This document shows, in pieces, positions 1 through 5,582 of a DNA stretch of 5,584 nt. A program made the translations under genes and the position numbers. The notes under the pieces are model-generated. The model saw nothing but the letters and a program-made list of their open reading frames with translations, was not told where the DNA came from and did no database searches. The stretch's first letter is position 1; every line of letters starts with the position of its first letter. The stretch is from CBDULX01 sp965368175 (GTDB taxonomy: Bacteria; Pseudomonadota; Gammaproteobacteria; SZUA-229), in NCBI GenBank assembly GCA_965368175.1, contig CBDULX010000197.1, positions 1 to 5,584 on the forward strand, written 5' to 3'.

Positions 1-1151
1 TATTGATACAGATAAGTGAAATACTGAGCAGACGTGCAAGGGAAACTGACATACTGGCACGTTTTGGCGGTGATGAATTTACAGTGTTGCTCTTTAATGT
101 ATCTTCCACCAAGGCCACCAGGATTGCAGATTCTTTTCGAGAACAAATTGCCGAATTCATTTTTAAGGAAGGTGGTGACCAGGTCGATATCGGTTGTTCA
201 ATTGGTGTATCAATTATAAACAGAAAAACTAAAACTGCTGAAGAGGCTATGTCCCAGGCAGATTTTGCCTGTCATCAAGCCAAGCATGGTGGGCGTAATC
301 GTATCCGTATGTTCAACCTGGAAGATCAGGTGGGCGTAAGTACTATGTCGCAGGATATGAGCTGGTCACGCCGAATCAAGAGTGCCATTGAAAACCAGAA
401 TTTTGTGCTGGCCTGTCAACCCATTGTCAGCACTGCTGATGGAGAAATCAGTAATTTTGAAGTGCTGGTCAGGATGCTGGATGAGCAAAGCAATATCATC
501 ATGCCGGGTGGCTTCCTGCCCGCTGCCGAACGTTTTGGACTTATTGTCGATATCGATAAATGGGTCATTATAAATGCAATAAATACTCTGGCTAAACAAA
601 GAATTAAGAAAAATAATTTGTGTTATGCCATTAATCTGTCTGCACAAACCCTTACCCACCCGGGTATATGTGAACTGATAGAGAACCAGCTTGCAGAAGT
701 CAAGCTTGATCCAGGGGCGTTAACTTTTGAGATAACCGAAACTGCTGCGATCAGTGACATGAATGCGGCAGAAACATTGTTATCAAACCTGCGCTCCATG
801 GGATGTAAAACCGCACTTGATGATTTTGGTACGGGTCTGTCATCCTTTGCCTACCTGAAAGATCTTCCTGTAGATGTAGTTAAGATAGATGGTCGCTTTG
901 TTAAGAATATTGCCGACAATAATCTTGACCTGGCTATGGTTAAAGCTATGAATGATATAGTTCACGCCATGGGTAAAAAGACCGTTGCCGAATTCGTAGA
1001 AAGTAAGCGTTGTTTTGAAATACTTAAAACCTATGGTATTGATTATGGTCAGGGCTATTATTTAGGTCGACCTAAAATCACAAAGCCAGAACAGTTCGAA
1101 GGAGAAATGAATAAAATTGTGTTTGGAAAATTAAGCAAAATAACGACTTGA
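1..1151 (+). CDS. GGDEF-EAL cyclic-di-GMP signalling protein, 3' part (5' end outside window)
   Basis: Makes and/or degrades the second messenger c-di-GMP in the cytosol. The reading frame is open at the left edge, so the start, any N-terminal sensor and the first part of the GGDEF domain are missing; the TTG at 3 is an internal Leu codon rather than a start. Counting that codon as residue 1, the cyclase half shows GGDEF at 22-26 and an RxxD inhibitory site (RETD, 13-16) at the usual 5-residue spacing. The EAL domain spans about 128-370. It has EVL (153-155) in place of EAL, then NLS (N211), FEITE (243), DDFGTG (273-278), KIDG (K294), AEFVE (329-333) and a GQGYYLGRP end. All expected metal and catalytic positions appear filled, so both halves may be active. 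The Val for Ala change is a tolerated variant in this family. The gene is visibly more AT-rich than the operon to its right. Stop TGA at 1149-1151. Confidence 0.95.
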   Translation, partial: LIQISEILSRRARETDILARFGGDEFTVLLFNVSSTKATRIADSFREQIAEFIFKEGGDQVDIGCSIGVSIINRKTKTAEEAMSQADFACHQAKHGGRNRIRMFNLEDQVGVSTMSQDMSWSRRIKSAIENQNFVLACQPIVSTADGEISNFEVLVRMLDEQSNIIMPGGFLPAAERFGLIVDIDKWVIINAINTLAKQRIKKNNLCYAINLSAQTLTHPGICELIENQLAEVKLDPGALTFEITETAAISDMNAAETLLSNLRSMGCKTALDDFGTGLSSFAYLKDLPVDVVKIDGRFVKNIADNNLDLAMVKAMNDIVHAMGKKTVAEFVESKRCFEILKTYGIDYGQGYYLGRPKITKPEQFEGEMNKIVFGKLSKITT

Positions 1152-1181
1152 ATAATCTGAATCAGGTGTATGGGGATGCAA

Positions 1182-1245
1182 TCTGACTGCTGTAAGCCAT
1201 CTCTAAACATAGCCAGTCAGAGTCCTTGTCAAAAATACCAGTCAG
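1182..1245. repeat. Three CAGTCAG heptamers (one inverted, two direct) before the SRPBCC gene
   Basis: TCTGACTG at 1182-1189 and CAGTCAGA at 1214-1221 form a perfect 8-bp inverted repeat with a 24-nt loop. CCAGTCAG occurs at 1213-1220 and again at 1238-1245, exactly 25 bp apart. The two direct copies flank and enter the candidate promoter at 1226-1255, as a regulator's sites might. The inverted pair could also be a weak hairpin after the c-di-GMP gene, but no T-run follows it, so it is not called a terminator. Confidence 0.4.
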
Positions 1246-1255
1246 GCGTTAATAT
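1226..1255 (+). promoter_or_regulatory. Candidate sigma-70 promoter of the SRPBCC gene
   Basis: TTGTCA (1226-1231, 5 of 6 to the -35 consensus) is followed after 18 nt by TAATAT (1250-1255, 4 of 6 to the -10 consensus). Transcription would start near 1262, giving a leader of about 37 nt before the ATG at 1299. A TATGAT at 1253-1258 is a better -10 but would be too far from this -35. Read by eye only. Confidence 0.35.
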
Positions 1256-1298
1256 GATGACGTGATCAGCACCCGATCTCACCCAAAAGGATGCCGGC

Positions 1299-1748
1299 AT
1301 GGAACAGTTACACTACAAAACCATCATCAATGCTCCCAGACAAACGGTATGGAACACCATGCTCGACCCGGAGAGTTACAAACAATGGGTCAAAGCCTTT
1401 TCCCCCAATTCCCAATATGAAGGTCAATGGCTGCAAGGCAGCACTATCAAATTCTTCGACCCGAACATGGGCGGTACCAAAGCCCTGCTTGAAATCGTTA
1501 AACCTTACGAACACATCCACGCGAAACATATTGCTATATTAAACAAAGACGGTACGGAAGATATCGAGAGTGACATAGCCCAAAAATGGATTGGAGTGAC
1601 GGAGACCTACCGATTAAAAGATGTGGATGGTGGAACAGAATTAACCATTGATATTTTGTCGCATAAGGATTTTGTGGGGATGTTTGATGATGGTTGGCCT
1701 GTAGCCTTGGAGAGTTTACGGGGTTTGTGTGAGGGGAGTGGGTTGTGA
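1299..1748 (+). CDS. SRPBCC (START/AHSA1-like) domain protein
   Basis: A 149-aa soluble single-domain protein, probably cytoplasmic, with no signal peptide. The opening HYKTIINAPRQTVWNTMLDP (residues 5-24) is the typical SRPBCC start: a beta strand, then the 'aP...VW..l.dpe.y..W' helix. A middle block with EGQW and a late TELTIDI strand follow. The C-terminal helix DGWPVALESLRGLCEG (about 130-146) resembles the end of AHSA1-type members. The fold makes a deep hydrophobic pocket for lipids or other small ligands, or a protein-contact surface; nothing here identifies the ligand. The start is supported by AAAAGG (1285-1290), 8 nt before the ATG. The ATG at 1291 lies in another frame. The gene points toward the metal operon and shares no operon with it. 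Family assignment is firm, function unknown. Confidence 0.85.
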   Translation: MEQLHYKTIINAPRQTVWNTMLDPESYKQWVKAFSPNSQYEGQWLQGSTIKFFDPNMGGTKALLEIVKPYEHIHAKHIAILNKDGTEDIESDIAQKWIGVTETYRLKDVDGGTELTIDILSHKDFVGMFDDGWPVALESLRGLCEGSGL

Positions 1749-1763
1749 TATTGGTATTTTAAA

Positions 1764-1841
1764 ATTCCTATATATAGACATTTTATGGTTAAATTTAGGA
1801 ATATATTCCTATATCTAGACATAATTCCTGTATTTAGGACT
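1764..1841. repeat. Cluster of four ~18-bp AT-rich repeats (consensus ATTCCTATATNTAGACAT)
   Basis: Copies lie at 1764-1781 (+), 1785-1802 (inverted, about 14/18 identical to the first), 1805-1822 (+, 17/18) and 1824-1841 (+, about 13/18, diverged at its 3' end). Starts are about 19-21 bp apart, near two helical turns. The inverted and third copies meet head to head as the perfect 16-nt palindrome TAGGAATATATTCCTA at 1796-1811. The cluster lies in the gap between convergent genes, right after the SRPBCC stop. Regular spacing suggests a protein-binding array, but no promoter is evident to control. Too short and unevenly oriented for a CRISPR array. Confidence 0.6.
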
Positions 1842-1919
1842 GCTGTATATATCACTGTTGCATTTAAAAAATGAAAAAAATAATTAATTATAATCCTGAA
1901 GGTAAATGGTCAGTCGAGC

Positions 1920-1947
1920 AGACATGGGTCAGGTCTTGTCTTTTGCC
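1920..1947 (+). repeat. Possible REP-like relic (GGGTCAGGTCTTG motif)
   Basis: The stretch contains GGGTCAGGTCTTG, which resembles from memory the GGGGTCAGGTCTTG/GGGGTCAGAGTC heads of repeats flanking REP-associated (IS200-like, Y1) transposases in gammaproteobacteria. AGACATG (1920-1926) and CAGGTCT (1930-1936) form a short imperfect stem. Only one copy is seen, no transposase is present, and the motif is short, so this is tentative. The rest of the 1842-1966 gap is AT-rich (12-nt palindrome ATAATTAATTAT at 1880-1891). It has no convincing gene and no clear terminator for the operon ending at 1967. Confidence 0.25.
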
Positions 1948-1966
1948 TATCACGAAATGATGCGCG

Positions 1967-2752
1967 CTAATATTTGTTTCGAGACTTCCTCAGCTTAAAA
2001 ACACTGGCGAGATTCCAGCTCACCACACCACAAACAGCAAGACTTAACACAATCATCGGGCCGCTGGGTAAATCAACCTGTGCGGAAATAAGTAAACCTA
2101 AAATGTATCCAGTCAACCCAGTGGCGTAGCTCCAGATTAATCGTGTACGTTTATTTTCAATGTAATAGCACGACAGGGCAGGAATGATGAGGCTGGAGAA
2201 CACCAGGTAAACCCCCACCATTTGTACCGAGGCGGTCACCGCAAGTGCAAACATTACATAGAACAAAATACGATTACTTTGCCAGCGCCATTTGAGCCAG
2301 CTGATAAGAATGATGCTGAATAGAATGGCACTGTAAATAAGCTGCTGGTTGTCAATCCAGAGTATCTGGCCACTCAATATTTCCTGAATCTGATCGCCAC
2401 TGTGTGGGTCGCTGCTCAGTAATAGAATGCCTGCGCTGGCGGTGATGACAAAGCTGCTGCCGATGAGGGCTTCCTGTAATTCGGGCCAGCGTTTTTCGGT
2501 CCAGAACAGAAACAGGGCGCCGGCAATGGCGCTAATGGCTGCAATCAGTTGCACCAGGATGCCCTCAGTGGAAATCTCCAGCACGCTGGCGGCGATCAGG
2601 CCGAGGCCGGCGATCTGGGCCACCGCCAGATCAAGAAAGATGATGCCCCGTTGCAGCACCAGTATGCCCAGAGGGACGTGGGTGGATAACACCAGGATGC
2701 CCGCTAGCAAGGCCGGAACCAGAATGCTGAATTCCAGTGCAAGTTCATTCAT
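1967..2752 (-). CDS. ABC-3 family metal transporter permease (ZnuB-like)
   Basis: Inner-membrane channel subunit of a divalent-metal ABC importer, most likely Zn(II) judged by its neighbours. It has 261 aa, a normal length for ZnuB-type permeases, and is almost wholly hydrophobic with about 7-9 membrane helices (for example residues 8-24, 37-58, 65-84, 95-113). Family marks are a QEILSGQILW segment (123-132) and the late VGVYLVFSSLIIPA helix. The usual GDxLSHxxLPG block is replaced by LDLAVAQIAGLG (40-51), without the His and Pro, which marks a divergent subfamily. The ATG (2750-2752) overlaps the TGA of the binding-protein gene as ATGA, with no good Shine-Dalgarno, so translation is probably coupled. 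The stop is TAG at 1967-1969. No ATPase gene follows or precedes it. Metal specificity is inferred. Confidence 0.88.
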   Translation of the reverse strand: MNELALEFSILVPALLAGILVLSTHVPLGILVLQRGIIFLDLAVAQIAGLGLIAASVLEISTEGILVQLIAAISAIAGALFLFWTEKRWPELQEALIGSSFVITASAGILLLSSDPHSGDQIQEILSGQILWIDNQQLIYSAILFSIILISWLKWRWQSNRILFYVMFALAVTASVQMVGVYLVFSSLIIPALSCYYIENKRTRLIWSYATGLTGYILGLLISAQVDLPSGPMIVLSLAVCGVVSWNLASVFKLRKSRNKY

Positions 2753-3645
2753 GGCACAAGTCCGGTGAGCTGATCGATAATACGATCGTACAATGTGAAC
2801 AGGCTGTTGCTGTGTTCATCACTACCCACGGTGTAAGGCAGGGCCAGGGCTTTAAGGCCGGTTTTGTCCGCTAGCCAGTGCACCGCCCGAGAATTCTGGT
2901 GGCTGGCATAGATTACCGCCAGGGGTTTGATGTCTCTGGCTGTTTGCACTAACTGGCTCAAGTACTCAGTGCTGGGAGGAATACCAGGCCTGGGCTCAAG
3001 GTGGTGGCTGATGTCCAGCTTCAACCATTCGGCGAGGTAACGCCAGCTGTTGTGATAGCCGATCAACGATTGCCCTTGTATGGTTTTGGCCTGTTGTTCC
3101 CAGTTCTGGATAGACCTCTGCCAGCGTTGCTCAAAGAGCTGATAAGCCTGTTGATAATCGGTAGCATGCTCCTTGTCCAGTTGTAGCAACCGTTGGGACA
3201 GGGTCTGGGCAATTTGTGCCACACGATGTGGGCTCAAATGAATATGGGGATTGCCCTGGCCATGGATGTCACCCTGGCTGCGATCCAGGGTGCTCGGTTT
3301 ATCCAGTAATTTGACCTGATCGGCCGTCATGAAATGTCCCGGCTGTCCGGCTTGTATCTTGCTATTGGCGGCCTTGCGTAACAGCAGAGGCAGCCAGCCG
3401 GCTTCCAGTTCTGCACCGGTGCACAGCAATAAGTCGGCCCGGCGTGCCTTGGCGATCAGACTGGGTCTGGGCTGAATATGGTGTGGGTCCTGCTGGGCAG
3501 TGGTGGCGGTGAAGATATCCAGCTGACCGGCGCCAAGCTCATGGGCCAGAGCGCTCCATTCTGGTTCACAACTGAACACGCGAAGCTGGGCCAGGCTGGG
3601 GCTGCTGGCGCTGAACAGAAGCAGGGTAATTAAAAGGATTCTCAT
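2749..3645 (-). CDS. Periplasmic metal-binding protein of an ABC importer (ZnuA-like, cluster A-I)
   Basis: Captures a divalent metal, probably Zn(II), in the periplasm and delivers it to the permease. It has 298 aa with an N-terminal signal peptide (residues 1-19, cleavage after SLA). The family's metal ligands are recognisable: DPHHIQPRPS (H55/H56), GNPHIHLSP (H134, H136), GYHNSWRYLAEWL (H198) and an acidic residue near D276 in GSDEHSN. The PGIPPST loop is also typical. The long charged His-rich loop of E. coli ZnuA is missing, leaving only a short HGQGNPHIH stretch. An AGGAG site (3652-3656) lies 6 nt before the ATG and overlaps the stop of the barrel gene. The 3' end overlaps the permease start by 4 nt. 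Zn versus Mn or Fe cannot be settled from motifs; the three-His pattern and the zinc-type neighbours favour Zn. Confidence 0.9.
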   Translation of the reverse strand: MRILLITLLLFSASSPSLAQLRVFSCEPEWSALAHELGAGQLDIFTATTAQQDPHHIQPRPSLIAKARRADLLLCTGAELEAGWLPLLLRKAANSKIQAGQPGHFMTADQVKLLDKPSTLDRSQGDIHGQGNPHIHLSPHRVAQIAQTLSQRLLQLDKEHATDYQQAYQLFEQRWQRSIQNWEQQAKTIQGQSLIGYHNSWRYLAEWLKLDISHHLEPRPGIPPSTEYLSQLVQTARDIKPLAVIYASHQNSRAVHWLADKTGLKALALPYTVGSDEHSNSLFTLYDRIIDQLTGLVP

Positions 3646-3651
3646 AATCCG

Positions 3652-3657
3652 CTCCTA
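3652..3657 (-). promoter_or_regulatory. Shine-Dalgarno of the binding-protein gene, overlapping the barrel stop codon
   Basis: On the - strand, TAGGAG holds both the TAG stop of the barrel gene (3655-3657) and the AGGAG ribosome site of the next gene, 6 nt from its ATG. A ribosome ending the barrel gene would sit on the next start site, so the two are probably translationally coupled. Confidence 0.75.
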
Positions 3658-4857
3658 GTAAGCATGGGCCCCGTGGGCCCCCAGACTGTGGCTGTACTGG
3701 ACGTAAATCTGGTTGTCGGTATCCAGTCCCGTATCGTCGGCAGTATATTGCAATCGAATACGGCTGAATTCACTGGGTAACCATTCTAGCATCCAGCTCC
3801 AGGCCTGGGGTGGGTCGCCCGGTTCCAGTAAACCGGCTTCATCCAGTACCAGATTATCGCTGCCGGTATTGTCCGAGCTCAAACGATCCAGTCGAATACC
3901 GCTGCGCCAGCGTGGGGCAAAACGATACACCAGCTGGGCATAACCGCCGGACTGTTTACCGTCATAACTGCTGGTTTCTAACGGAATGCTATCGACCAGG
4001 AGGGTAATGTCTCCCGATTCTTCCCGTTGAAAGACTTCCAGCTGAAACTCCAGCTGGTCTTTTGAGCCGTCACTGGCCGACCATTTGTACACCAGGTCCA
4101 GGGCCGTAATTTTACTGCGGCCATCGAAAGACGGGATTTCTATCGTACCGGTGCCGTGATCATCACCGCCGCTGGTACGGCCGATAATGTCATCCGCCTG
4201 CCAGTGCGACAGGCCAAGCTGCCAGGACTGGTAAGCGCTAAGGTCACCACCGAGGGTAAAGGAATAGGTATAGGCACCGATGCCGCCATTTTCATTGCCG
4301 GTGGCCGGGAAACGGTTGCCATTGAACAGCTCGGCGGAGAACTCGATGAACTGCTCCGTGGGTAACAGATAATTTAGTTGTAAGCCATCGTCGATGAGCT
4401 GGTTACCAAACAGAGCCCGGTACATCAGGGGCGCATCGTTGAAATCCCAGGCATGGGCATGCTGGTTATTCAGGTATCCAAAAGAGGAGAACAGGCGACC
4501 GAAACTGAGTGTGAAACCTGCGGGCATGGCCAGGGTTTGTATAAAGGCTTCCTCGATTTCGATTTCCGTCTCGCCCTCGTGCTCGGCTATGGCCAGGGTG
4601 GCCTGGCCATAAAAGTAGGCATCGATGCTGGAGCTGAGTATCAGCTCTGAATGGCCTAGTCCAAAGCCTTCGGCTACCGGTGCTGCTTCCGGACCCAGTT
4701 GAAATCCGGGAATGGCATAGTTGTCCGGGGTTTGATCGTAATCGGCATACTGACCCACCAGGATCAGGCTGATGTCCGGCGACTGGGCCAGTACGGGGGC
4801 CGTCACCAACAATGACAAATACACCGTGCTCAGCACGGCGCTAAATTTTCTAAACAT
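3655..4857 (-). CDS. Outer-membrane beta-barrel protein of a zinc-uptake operon (zinc-regulated receptor type)
   Basis: A 400-aa exported protein likely to form an outer-membrane barrel that helps metal cross or dock. The signal peptide covers residues 1-24 (cleavage at VLA|QS). The mature part begins PDISLILVGQYADY and is built of alternating amphipathic strands with Gly/Asp/Ser-rich turns, ending in an aromatic residue (Y400) as barrel proteins do. From memory, the start and the EHEGETEIEIEEAF and HAHAWDF blocks match a family found beside ZnuA-like genes and annotated as zinc-regulated TonB-dependent receptors. No plug domain or TonB box is seen, and 400 aa is short for a true TonB receptor, so 'porin-like' is the safer reading. 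Possible metal ligands are H133 and H135 and the tail GAHGAHAY (H395, H398). The start has AAGGA (4864-4868) 6 nt upstream, within a potential hairpin. Confidence 0.8.
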   Translation of the reverse strand: MFRKFSAVLSTVYLSLLVTAPVLAQSPDISLILVGQYADYDQTPDNYAIPGFQLGPEAAPVAEGFGLGHSELILSSSIDAYFYGQATLAIAEHEGETEIEIEEAFIQTLAMPAGFTLSFGRLFSSFGYLNNQHAHAWDFNDAPLMYRALFGNQLIDDGLQLNYLLPTEQFIEFSAELFNGNRFPATGNENGGIGAYTYSFTLGGDLSAYQSWQLGLSHWQADDIIGRTSGGDDHGTGTIEIPSFDGRSKITALDLVYKWSASDGSKDQLEFQLEVFQREESGDITLLVDSIPLETSSYDGKQSGGYAQLVYRFAPRWRSGIRLDRLSSDNTGSDNLVLDEAGLLEPGDPPQAWSWMLEWLPSEFSRIRLQYTADDTGLDTDNQIYVQYSHSLGAHGAHAY

Positions 4858-4863
4858 GATTTT

Positions 4864-4908
4864 TCCTTCTGTGACTAATTGAATGAACGATTCAACTTAC
4901 ACAGAAGG
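4864..4908 (-). promoter_or_regulatory. Hairpin hiding the barrel gene's ribosome site; 5' arm is the end of the His-rich gene
   Basis: CCTTCTGTG (4865-4873) and CACAGAAGG (4900-4908) are perfect 9-nt inverted copies. Nested inside, TTGAAT (4879-4884) and ATTCAA (4890-4895) pair around a 5-nt loop. In the - strand mRNA the 3' arm contains most of the AGAAGGA Shine-Dalgarno of the barrel gene. The 5' arm is the last three sense codons (Pro-Ser-Val) directly before the UAA stop (4897-4899) of the His-rich gene. A ribosome finishing that gene would open the stem and free the site. The pairing is seen; the regulatory role is inferred. Confidence 0.5.
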
Positions 4909-5178
4909 CGGGGCACGACTCGCAGCAAAGTGATGGTGGATGTTTTCGGCGCGATAAGTCGCAATGGAATGATAAACCCTAGAGGCATCAGCCACCGGGA
5001 TAGAAAAGGAATGATCGAACAGTGCCCCCGAATGATGCTGTACCGAATGAAACGCCATACAGTTCGGGCCATCGTTATGGAACAGATGGTCCACTTCATG
5101 TAACTGCACTGTGCTCTGTGCCATCAGGAACAGAGTGCTGAGTAGCAGAAAGGCTTTAAGGGTTTTCAGTCGAGTCAT
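4897..5178 (-). CDS. Small His-rich exported protein, probable periplasmic zinc chaperone of the uptake operon
   Basis: First gene of the metal operon, 93 aa from the ATG at 5176-5178. Residues 1 to about 21 form a signal peptide (basic MTRLKTLK, then a Leu-rich core ending near MAQS). The mature part has eleven His and one Cys: HEVDHLFH (27-34), C40, H44, H48/H49, H56, H70 and HHH (81-83). It ends ASRAPPSV. From memory, HEVxHxFH and a terminal SRAPP are shared with proteins annotated as 'ABC-type zinc uptake system zinc chaperone'. A role in binding Zn(II) in the periplasm and passing it to the ZnuA-like protein fits but is inferred. The frame extends upstream to a TTG at 5200-5202 (101 aa), but this would lengthen the signal peptide's n-region and overlap a candidate -10 box. 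Neither start has a clear Shine-Dalgarno. The barrel gene follows after 39 nt. Confidence 0.75.
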   Translation of the reverse strand: MTRLKTLKAFLLLSTLFLMAQSTVQLHEVDHLFHNDGPNCMAFHSVQHHSGALFDHSFSIPVADASRVYHSIATYRAENIHHHFAASRAPPSV

Positions 5179-5193
5179 CAAAGGGGGCGAAGG

Positions 5194-5209
5194 GTTATTC
5201 AATTGTAAC
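5194..5209 (-). promoter_or_regulatory. Candidate -10 box and operator of the metal operon
   Basis: On the - strand TACAAT (5202-5207) matches the -10 consensus at 5 of 6 and would start transcription about 17 nt before the ATG at 5178. No good -35 is found 16-18 nt upstream, as expected for an activated or weak promoter. The box sits within GTTACAATTGAATAAC (5194-5209), which has GTTA/TAAC arms. These resemble half-sites of the Zur consensus (GTTATANTATAAC), but the spacer is 8 instead of 5, so Zur binding is only a guess. Confidence 0.25.
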
Positions 5210-5334
5210 GAGAGTTGAGTTTGCCTGAGTGAGAGTGAGTTGTAAACAGGGTGGTGTGGTGATTGGGTAGTAGAACTGGTTTTGCTTTTTTTTGTAATGG
5301 ATGGTTAGATTGAGCTGTTTATAAGCATTTGTTT
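5210..5334. other. Non-coding stretch upstream of the metal operon
   Basis: No gene, strong promoter or terminator is seen. On the + strand it is G/T-rich, with a GAGTGAGAGTGAGT microrepeat near 5226 and a T8 run at about 5286-5293. A TATAAA on the - strand (5318-5323) lacks a matching -35. It probably contains the operon's upstream control region. Confidence 0.4.
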
Positions 5335-5379
5335 CGCCCGCTGGCGAGTTACTTTTTTCCAGCAGCTGAAAAAAGTAAC
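5335..5379. repeat. Intergenic palindromic repeat with two hairpins
   Basis: CGCC (5335-5338) and GGCG (5343-5346) form a small stem. Directly after it, GTTACTTTTTTC (5348-5359) and GAAAAAAGTAAC (5368-5379) form a perfect 12-bp stem with an 8-nt loop. The pattern GGCGAGTTACTTTTTT...AAAAAAGTAACCAAAAAA is one I remember from many gamma- and betaproteobacterial intergenic regions. Its function is unknown to me; it is not a standard terminator. Confidence 0.65.
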
Positions 5380-5391
5380 CAAAAAAAGCCG

Positions 5392-5582
5392 CCCCAAGGC
5401 AGTTTACCCTGCGGGTGCCTGGGCATTGCTAACATACCAGTTTGATACGACTTCTTATCCTCATTAGTTCGCCATTATTTACCGGGTCGTTTTGATTCGC
5501 ATCCCTGCTCAACAAAACTAAAATCACCATCCCTGGCGGATTTACCCTACAGATCAACAATGCCCAGTAAACTGCAAAGGGG
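5392..5582. repeat. ~190-bp non-coding element with long imperfect inverted ends
   Basis: The left end reads CCCC-aag-GCAGTTTAC (5392-5407), 12 extra bases CCTGCGGGTGCC (5408-5419), then TGGGCATTG (5420-5428). The right end, read on the - strand from 5582 to 5558, is CCCC-ttt-GCAGTTTAC-TGGGCATTG, the same order without the 12 bases. Inside are direct repeats CATCCCTG (5500-5507, 5528-5535) and TTTACCCT (5403-5410, 5541-5548). No open reading frame of note is inside. It may be a MITE-like or REP-cluster element continuing the repeat at 5335-5379. The right boundary is uncertain because the window ends 2 nt later. Confidence 0.6.

Noticed and set aside
1182..1221. Possible rho-independent terminator after the c-di-GMP gene
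   Set aside because: The 8-bp stem has a 24-nt loop and no T-run follows it.
1764..1841. CRISPR-like array
   Set aside because: Repeats are only 18 bp with nearly no spacer between them, one copy is inverted, and no cas gene is near.
1871..1960. 29-codon open frame starting MKKIINYNPEGKW on the + strand
   Set aside because: No Shine-Dalgarno, AT-rich start, runs through the REP-like motif, and resembles no protein I know.
2427..2768. 113-aa open frame on the + strand opposite the permease gene
   Set aside because: It is the antisense shadow of a clearly real membrane protein; its Met/Arg/Ser-rich composition is typical of reversed hydrophobic codons.
4879..5103. 74-aa open frame on the + strand opposite the His-rich gene
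   Set aside because: No family likeness. The - strand frame has a signal peptide, His motifs and operon context, so this is a shadow.
5348..5379. Bidirectional terminator for the flanking genes
   Set aside because: The stem is AT-rich with T/A runs inside the arms instead of after them, and no gene ends beside it within the window.
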